From: Chloroflexota bacterium
GTDB lineage: Bacteria > Chloroflexota > Anaerolineae > Anaerolineales > Anaerolineaceae
Direction: 5' to 3'
Length of the DNA stretch: 64,000 bases
Assembly (NCBI GenBank): GCA_004347695.1
Contig: SLTK01000004.1
Coordinates: forward strand, 62,001-126,000
Below are positions 58,551 to 64,000 of this stretch, in pieces (the first letter of the stretch is position 1; every line of letters starts with the position of its first letter). Under the pieces are notes generated by a model. The model was not told where the DNA came from. It did not search any database and saw nothing but the letters and a program-made list of their open reading frames with translations. The translations under genes were made by a program, and so were the position numbers.

Positions 58551-61204
58551 TCTATTCAAATGAGAGACAAACAAGAAAACACCTGATTGACCAAGCATTA
58601 TGTGCTTCTGGTTGGGCACCAGTAATCCCCTTCCAAAACCCGGTACAGGTTAATTGCGCTGCGGTTGAAGAGTACCCTACAACCAACGGTCCGGCTGACT
58701 ATGTCCTTTTTTCAAGTGGACGGCCGATTGCGATTGTCGAAGCGAAAAAACTAGCAGTTGGGCCACAGAATGTCCTGCAGCAGGCTCAACGTTATGCTCT
58801 AGGTATACAAAACACGCCATTTTCGTATAACGGCTTTCACATACCCTTTATCTATTCCACCAATGGGGGAGTAATCTGGTTTCAGGATTTGCGCCGGCCT
58901 AAAAGTCGTTCGCGTAGGCTGACGGCTTTTCATACACCTGCTGCTCTGGAAGAAATGCTCACACGTGAATTAAGTTCAGCTGAGAGTTACCTTCGAGACA
59001 TGCCAGTAGATCATCCCTGGTTACGCCCCTATCAGAAAGATGCGATTGTAGCTATCGAGCAGGCTATTCTTTCAGGAAAACGGGCTATGCTTGTTGCCAT
59101 GGCGACTGGTACCGGAAAAACTTTGACCACTATTGATTTAATTTACCGGCTAATGAAATCCGGTACAGCTCGACGCATTTTATTTCTAGTGGACCGCCGT
59201 GCTCTGGCAGCCCAGGCGGTAACGGCTTTTGCAAATTTTGAGGCCGAACCTGGTTTAAAATTTGACCGCATCTACGAAGTCTATTCTCAGCGATTTCGCC
59301 CGGAAGACTTGGAGGACGAGAAATTCGATCCAAAGGTGCTGCCGACTTCGTATCTGACAAATCCAGACCTGTCGCACGCCTTTGTTTATGTCAGCACTAT
59401 TCAACGCATGCGTATCAATTTGTTTGGCGCTCCAGACGATACTCCCTGGGTAGAGGATGTTGAAGCAGAATTGGATGCGTCTATCCTAGATATTCCCATT
59501 CATGCTTTTGACCTCATTATTGCAGATGAGTGCCACCGAGGATATACCACCAGCGAAGAGAGCAAGTGGCGCGAAGTGCTGGATCATTTTGACGGGATTA
59601 AAGTCGGACTAACGGCGACCCCCGCAGCCCATACAACCGCTTACTTCAAAGACATTGTGTACCGCTATGAGTACGAACGAGCCGTACGCGAAGGCTACCT
59701 GGTGGATTACGATCCGATTGTTGTACGCTCGGAAGTCTCTCTCAACGGGGCATTCTTACGACCGGGAGAAGAAGTCGGGCTGCAGGATTCCGCTACAGGT
59801 CAACTTCACTTTGAGTTCCTGGAAGATCAACGCGAACTACTTGCTCCGGAGATCGACCAGCAATGGGCTGCGCCTGACCGCGACCGGCGCATCGTACAAG
59901 AAGTAGCAAATTACTTGCTTGAGCAGGAAACGGAGCTTCACCACTTCCCTAAAACGCTGTTTTTTGCCCATAATGATCTGCCACATGTATCTCATGCCGA
60001 CCGCCTGGTCAATTTGCTGCGTGATGAGTTCGGCCGCGGAGACGCATTTGTTAAGAAGATCACTGGCAATCCAAATGTGGATCGACCATTACAACGGATC
60101 CGTGAGTTTCGCAACCGCCCCGAACCCGGCATTGTAGTTACTGTGGATATGCTTTCCACTGGCGTGGATATTCCAGCGTTGGAGAATATCGTGTTGCTGC
60201 GCCCGGTCAAATCGCGCATCCTTTTTGAACAGATTATGGGACGCGGTACTCGATTGTGCCCGGAGATCAATAAAACAAAGTTCACCGTTTTTGATTGTGT
60301 GGGAGCGCTGGATTATTTCGCAAAAGCTACGGCCTTTACCGCTGAGCCACCCACTAAGCCCAGCCGTACCCTGGCGCAGGTTATTGATGACATTTATGGC
60401 AACCGCGATCGGGAATACAACACCCGAATACTGGTGAAACGTTTGCAGCGAATCGCCAAATCCGTTTCTGCGGATGGTCGCAAGGAGTGCGCTCAGTGGA
60501 TCCCCAATGGCGATATCTCAGCTTTTGCCGCAGGGTTGCCTGCTGAACTTGAATCGCGCTGGGCGGAGACCACGGCAACGCTGCGCAACCCGGAATTCCA
60601 GCATTGGTTGGAGCATTACCCGCGTGCGAGATCTTACTTCATCATCGCTGAGAGCGTCACCGACCAGGTCGAATCGGGTTACCTGATCCGTACTCGCGAC
60701 GGAAAAGCCGTACGTCCGGAAGATTATTTGCGCGCTTTTGAAACCTTTGTACGTGAAAATCCCGAGCATGTGGAGGCAATTGCCATCCTGCTCGATCGAC
60801 CCGATGGTTGGAGCACACGCGCCCTTGGTGAGCTGCGCCATAAGTTGGAAAGCCGGCCGGAAGGCTTTACCGAGCAAAAGCTGCGCCAAGCGTATAATTT
60901 TGCTCTGGCTGACATCATCTCGCTGGTCAAACATGCTGGGGAAGGTGATCCGCTGGTTTCAGCAGAAGAACGAGTGGATCGAGCATTGGAACGGATTACA
61001 GCGAACAAGGTATTAACGATGGAACAGGAAAAATGGCTGGATCTGATCCGCGCTCATTTGATTGAAAACCTGGCGATTGACCGGGAGGACTTCAACCTGT
61101 TGACTTTTACCCGGGCCGGAGCAAACTGGGCGCGTGTCAACCGTGATTTTGGCGGCCGGTTGGAAGATTGGCTGGCAGAAATTAATCGAGCAATAGCAGA
61201 ATAG
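58547..61204 (+). CDS. hsdR: Type I restriction enzyme R subunit, 885 aa
   Basis: N-terminal nuclease: D51 in PADYVLF and E65-A-K67 in IVEAKK, the PD-(D/E)XK site. Helicase motor: AMATGTGKTLTT near residue 185, IADECHRGY (DECH box) near 325, and TATP. The second RecA domain has VDMLSTGVDIPALENIV and QIMGRGTRLC. The C-terminal 250 residues are helical, as in HsdR. With HsdM it translocates and cuts unmodified DNA. Start overlaps the HTH stop. GC rises in the last third. Confidence 0.9.
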   Translation: MIYSNERQTRKHLIDQALCASGWAPVIPFQNPVQVNCAAVEEYPTTNGPADYVLFSSGRPIAIVEAKKLAVGPQNVLQQAQRYALGIQNTPFSYNGFHIPFIYSTNGGVIWFQDLRRPKSRSRRLTAFHTPAALEEMLTRELSSAESYLRDMPVDHPWLRPYQKDAIVAIEQAILSGKRAMLVAMATGTGKTLTTIDLIYRLMKSGTARRILFLVDRRALAAQAVTAFANFEAEPGLKFDRIYEVYSQRFRPEDLEDEKFDPKVLPTSYLTNPDLSHAFVYVSTIQRMRINLFGAPDDTPWVEDVEAELDASILDIPIHAFDLIIADECHRGYTTSEESKWREVLDHFDGIKVGLTATPAAHTTAYFKDIVYRYEYERAVREGYLVDYDPIVVRSEVSLNGAFLRPGEEVGLQDSATGQLHFEFLEDQRELLAPEIDQQWAAPDRDRRIVQEVANYLLEQETELHHFPKTLFFAHNDLPHVSHADRLVNLLRDEFGRGDAFVKKITGNPNVDRPLQRIREFRNRPEPGIVVTVDMLSTGVDIPALENIVLLRPVKSRILFEQIMGRGTRLCPEINKTKFTVFDCVGALDYFAKATAFTAEPPTKPSRTLAQVIDDIYGNRDREYNTRILVKRLQRIAKSVSADGRKECAQWIPNGDISAFAAGLPAELESRWAETTATLRNPEFQHWLEHYPRARSYFIIAESVTDQVESGYLIRTRDGKAVRPEDYLRAFETFVRENPEHVEAIAILLDRPDGWSTRALGELRHKLESRPEGFTEQKLRQAYNFALADIISLVKHAGEGDPLVSAEERVDRALERITANKVLTMEQEKWLDLIRAHLIENLAIDREDFNLLTFTRAGANWARVNRDFGGRLEDWLAEINRAIAE

Positions 61205-61229
61205 TCAAATAACAATAAGGCAAATCTCT

Positions 61230-62714
61230 ATGAATACAATTTATTTACCTAACGGCATATGGCAATATGATTCAAACACAAAGCTTGGTCCTCGAGGAGG
61301 CTTTGGGGTTGTTTTCGCTGGTTACTCAGAAAAACTGGGCGAGGTAGCTGTCAAAGAAATCACTCAGGAAGCACAGCGTGAGATCCGCATAGCCGATGAA
61401 CTATTAAATAGGGATTACCAATATGTAATTCCAATATATGATGCTGGCCAGGATACAGAATCTGGAAAGAATTATCTTGTTATGGCAAAGGCACAAAAAA
61501 GTCTTCAAGATGAAATCAAGATAATGCCAAAATTCGAAGATCATGAAGCGGTTTCTATTTTGTTGCAAATTGTCAATGGACTGTTGGAAGTCCCAAGTCT
61601 TGTTCATCGCGATTTAAAACCAGGGAATGTTCTTTTCCATTCTGGTGTTTGGAAAATTGCAGATTTCGGTATCGCAAAGTTTATCGAAGAATCTACCTCT
61701 CTTCAGACGTTACGTGAATGCCTTACACCTTCTTATGCGGCACCCGAACAGTGGAATTTAGAGCATCCAACCAACGCCGTCGATATTTATGCCTTGGGAT
61801 GTATTGCATTTACTCTCCTGATTGGAACACCACCGTTCTTAGGAACACCAGAGGAATTGAAAGAGCAACATCTTTATCAACAGCCACCTATTTCCAAAAT
61901 AACCAATTCTCGCCTTCAAACACTGGTGGGAATGATGTTACGAAAAAATCCAATAACTAGGCCTTCTTTGGGAAGGGTCAAAAATCAATTAGAGCAGTTA
62001 ATTGTTTCGGGAGATCACAACCCATCAAGTGGTTTGCAGGCTCTATCTTTAGCCGCCGCAAAAATCGCTGAGAATTCGAGTAAGGAAGAGGCACGTGAAC
62101 TCTCGGCGAAAAGTGTAGAAGAGCGAAGAAAAACGATCGCACGTGAAGCGCAAGAAATATTATTGCAGATCGTGGATACCCTCTTTCAACGTATTCAAGA
62201 TCACGCACCTAACGCAATTGTTTCAACATCTGCCAAAACCTTTGGGAGTTATGCTCCTTTCCCTAACCGCTCAATTGTTTTGGGTGATGCAGAACTATCT
62301 TTCGATTTTGTTCGATTTTCCACCATCCCTACAGATGGATTTCAGAGGAGTGGATGGGATGTACTAACGGGTGTCATTGCCAGGGTATCGCAAAAAACGA
62401 GAGAACCCTATATTTGGAGCGCCAATTTATGGTATACGAACCTTGGAAAGGGACAAGAATACCGCTGGTGGGAAGTCAGCTATATGACCAGTCCGCTCAT
62501 GCGTTCGCATCCGGTGTATGAACCGTACGCCGAAGAGAATATTTCTAATGCTGACCTTGCAGCATCTCCTGTCATGGCTCAAGTTCAGTTTGGATCGAAA
62601 CCTAAGCTGATTGACGATGAATATACTGAGGCTTTTTGTGACCGCTGGGCTGAATTATTGGCCAAAGCGGTAAATGGTCAACTAAGATTCCCTTCTCACC
62701 TGCCAATAGATTAG
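61230..62714 (+). CDS. Ser/Thr protein kinase inside the type I operon, 494 aa
   Basis: Hanks-type kinase: glycine loop GPRGGFGVVF (20-29), VAVKEI (Lys about 41), HRDLKPGNVLFH (126-137), ADFGIAKF (144-151), and YAAPEQWN (APE). The kinase core ends near residue 250. The C-terminal 240 residues have a helical linker and a domain with beta strands (AELSFDFVRFSTIP; WEVSYMTSPLMRS) I do not recognise. It has a weak ribosome site, 25 bp after hsdR, and precedes hsdM by 9 bp. Kinases are known in Pgl/BREX-type systems; one between hsdR and hsdM is unusual. Catalytic residues look intact. Confidence 0.85.
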   Translation: MNTIYLPNGIWQYDSNTKLGPRGGFGVVFAGYSEKLGEVAVKEITQEAQREIRIADELLNRDYQYVIPIYDAGQDTESGKNYLVMAKAQKSLQDEIKIMPKFEDHEAVSILLQIVNGLLEVPSLVHRDLKPGNVLFHSGVWKIADFGIAKFIEESTSLQTLRECLTPSYAAPEQWNLEHPTNAVDIYALGCIAFTLLIGTPPFLGTPEELKEQHLYQQPPISKITNSRLQTLVGMMLRKNPITRPSLGRVKNQLEQLIVSGDHNPSSGLQALSLAAAKIAENSSKEEARELSAKSVEERRKTIAREAQEILLQIVDTLFQRIQDHAPNAIVSTSAKTFGSYAPFPNRSIVLGDAELSFDFVRFSTIPTDGFQRSGWDVLTGVIARVSQKTREPYIWSANLWYTNLGKGQEYRWWEVSYMTSPLMRSHPVYEPYAEENISNADLAASPVMAQVQFGSKPKLIDDEYTEAFCDRWAELLAKAVNGQLRFPSHLPID

Positions 62715-62723
62715 GAATAATTC

Positions 62724-64000
62724 ATGGACGTCGTACAAAAAATCTGGGGCTTTTGCAACGTACTCAAACACGATGGAATCAATTATGGGGATTACATCGA
62801 GCAGCTCACTTACTTATTATTCCTCAAGCTGGCAGAAGAGAAGGGATTAAGCCTGCCCGCCGGCTATGACTGGCCATCTCTGCGCGAAAAATCCGGTACG
62901 GATTTGACTGACAATTACCAGGCCACGTTGCGCGAGCTGGGTAAACAGTCCGGCTTGTTAGGCGACATCTTCGCCGGTTCGCTCTCACGCTTCCGCGAGC
63001 CGGTGAACTTGAAACGCCTAATCGGACTGATTGATGAAATCGCCTGGTCAGAGCTGGACGTTGACCTGAAAGGCACTATCTATGAAGGTCTGCTGCAGAA
63101 GTTCGCCGCCGAGCAAAAAGGCGCCGGACAGTATTTCACACCGCGCCCGCTGATCCGTTCCATTTGCCGGGTGATGCAACCTGATTTACATGAAGCGCCG
63201 GATTATGCTGTGCACGATCCGGCTTGCGGCACGGGCGGTTTCCTGATCGGTGCGGCGGAGTGGGTGTTCCGCAAGTACGGCGCGCAGCTCGACCGCGATG
63301 TGCAAAAGCGCATGCGCCGCGGCACCTATTCTGGATGTGAGTTGGTGCTGGAAACGCGCCGGCTAGGCTTGATGAACCTCTTCCTGCACGAGATCGAGGG
63401 CGACCTGCACTATGGTGATTCGATCGCTGAGCCGCCGCGCGGGCAGCAATACCATATTATCCTCACCAATCCGCCCTTTGGCGTGAAAGGTGCGGGTGAA
63501 GTGCCCAACCGTGATGATTTCACCGTGTCAACATCGAATAAACAGCTCAATTTCATCCAGCACGTCATCCAGGTGCTTAAGCCCGGCGGACGCGCCGCCA
63601 TGGTGCTGCCAGACAACGTGCTCTTTGAAGATAACGCCGGCCGCGAGATGCGTCAGTTGCTGATGAAAGACTGCCAGCTGCACACTATTTTGCGCCTGCC
63701 GGTGGGAACCTTCACCCCTTACTCCACTGGCGTGAAAGCCAATGTGCTCTTCTTCCGCAAAGGCGTGCCGACCAGCGAGGTGTGGGTGTACGACCACCGC
63801 ATCAACATCTCCAAGGTGACCAAAGGCTCCCCGTTAACGGAGGAACAGTTTGAGGATTTCGTATCCGTCTATGGCCCGCTGCCTACCCCCCGACCCAACG
63901 ACCGCACAGAAAGCGAACGTTTCCGCCGCTTCACCCGCGAGGAGATCGCCGCGCGCAATGACAACCTGGATATCACCTGGTTGAAGGATGAGAGCAACGG
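62724..64000 (+). CDS. hsdM: Type I restriction-modification M subunit (runs off the window)
   Basis: ATG 62724 begins MDVVQKIWGFCNVLKHDGIN; the frame stays open to the last base (425 codons seen). HsdM landmarks: N-terminal helical domain (YLLFLKLAEEKG), GAGQYFTPRPLIRSI, DPACGTGGFLIGA (AdoMet motif), ILTNPPFGVKG (catalytic NPPF). C-terminal end and any hsdS lie outside. The sequence is clearly GC-richer (about 58-60%) than the kinase gene before it, which suggests a different origin for the kinase or for hsdM. Confidence 0.92.
   Translation, partial: MDVVQKIWGFCNVLKHDGINYGDYIEQLTYLLFLKLAEEKGLSLPAGYDWPSLREKSGTDLTDNYQATLRELGKQSGLLGDIFAGSLSRFREPVNLKRLIGLIDEIAWSELDVDLKGTIYEGLLQKFAAEQKGAGQYFTPRPLIRSICRVMQPDLHEAPDYAVHDPACGTGGFLIGAAEWVFRKYGAQLDRDVQKRMRRGTYSGCELVLETRRLGLMNLFLHEIEGDLHYGDSIAEPPRGQQYHIILTNPPFGVKGAGEVPNRDDFTVSTSNKQLNFIQHVIQVLKPGGRAAMVLPDNVLFEDNAGREMRQLLMKDCQLHTILRLPVGTFTPYSTGVKANVLFFRKGVPTSEVWVYDHRINISKVTKGSPLTEEQFEDFVSVYGPLPTPRPNDRTESERFRRFTREEIAARNDNLDITWLKDESN

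Noticed and set aside
1-64000. CRISPR array, rRNA, transposase/IS element
   Set aside because: No regularly spaced repeat array, rRNA-like sequence or transposase gene was seen on either strand.

Overview
The window looks like a large accessory region, probably an integrative element with cargo, from a bacterium with moderate GC (mostly about 43-48%). I see no rRNA and no intact tRNA. Flp/Tad-type pilins, TadE/TadG-like pseudopilins, strong AAGGAGG ribosome sites and the mix of defence genes would fit Chloroflexota (Anaerolineae-like). That assignment is inference from gene style, not from a marker gene.

Layout. (1) 1-4.7 kb (+): a Tad/Flp pilus cluster with small pilins, TadE-like proteins, a secreted Ig-repeat protein, a lytic transglycosylase-like protein and an A24 prepilin peptidase. 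(2) 4.7-13.5 kb: cargo that splits the pilus genes. It holds a decayed excisionase-type HTH, a stand-alone GH-E/HNH-like nuclease, and a minus-strand operon (42-aa CxxC protein, 680-aa unknown, 423-aa unknown, 1473-aa DEAH helicase with zinc ribbon, S1-like and KH domains). (3) 13.7-15.3 kb (+): a second pilus cluster. (4) 15.5-29 kb (+): the element's DNA-metabolism backbone, with an OB-fold protein, SWIM-Rad52, SSB, RadC, a DEDDy exonuclease, DnaN and a 1118-aa methyltransferase-helicase. Its operons are preceded by AACGTTGG-type repeats and hairpins, and it contains a structured 560-bp gene-free stretch. A PD-(D/E)XK gene sits inside it in reverse orientation.

(5) 29-35.4 kb (-): a five-gene candidate conflict operon: a pPIWI-nuclease/HEPN-like protein, an N6-methyltransferase, a protein with two GHKL ATPase domains, a receiver-like protein and an HNH nuclease. 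(6) 35.4-49.3 kb (-): a DISARM-like operon (HTH, helicase-DUF1998-nuclease, small protein, SNF2 helicase, Eco57I-type methyltransferase). It ends in what looks like an invertible specificity cassette: a serine recombinase gene lies beside 40-bp inverted repeats that flank the methyltransferase 3' end and a silent, oppositely oriented alternative 3' end. (7) 49.3-53.8 kb: regulators, two convergent tyrosine recombinases and the 3' half of a tRNA-Met gene, a likely attachment site. (8) 54.3-64 kb: a HEPN-motif protein, a YjzC-like protein, a PIN / XRE-ImmA pair, and a type I restriction operon (HTH, HsdR, Ser/Thr kinase, HsdM running off the end).

The most notable signal is the apparently phase-variable methyltransferase of region 6. 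The operons in 5.5-13.5 kb and 29-35.4 kb are the best candidates for undescribed defence systems. All functional statements rest on motif reading by eye; no database search was possible.
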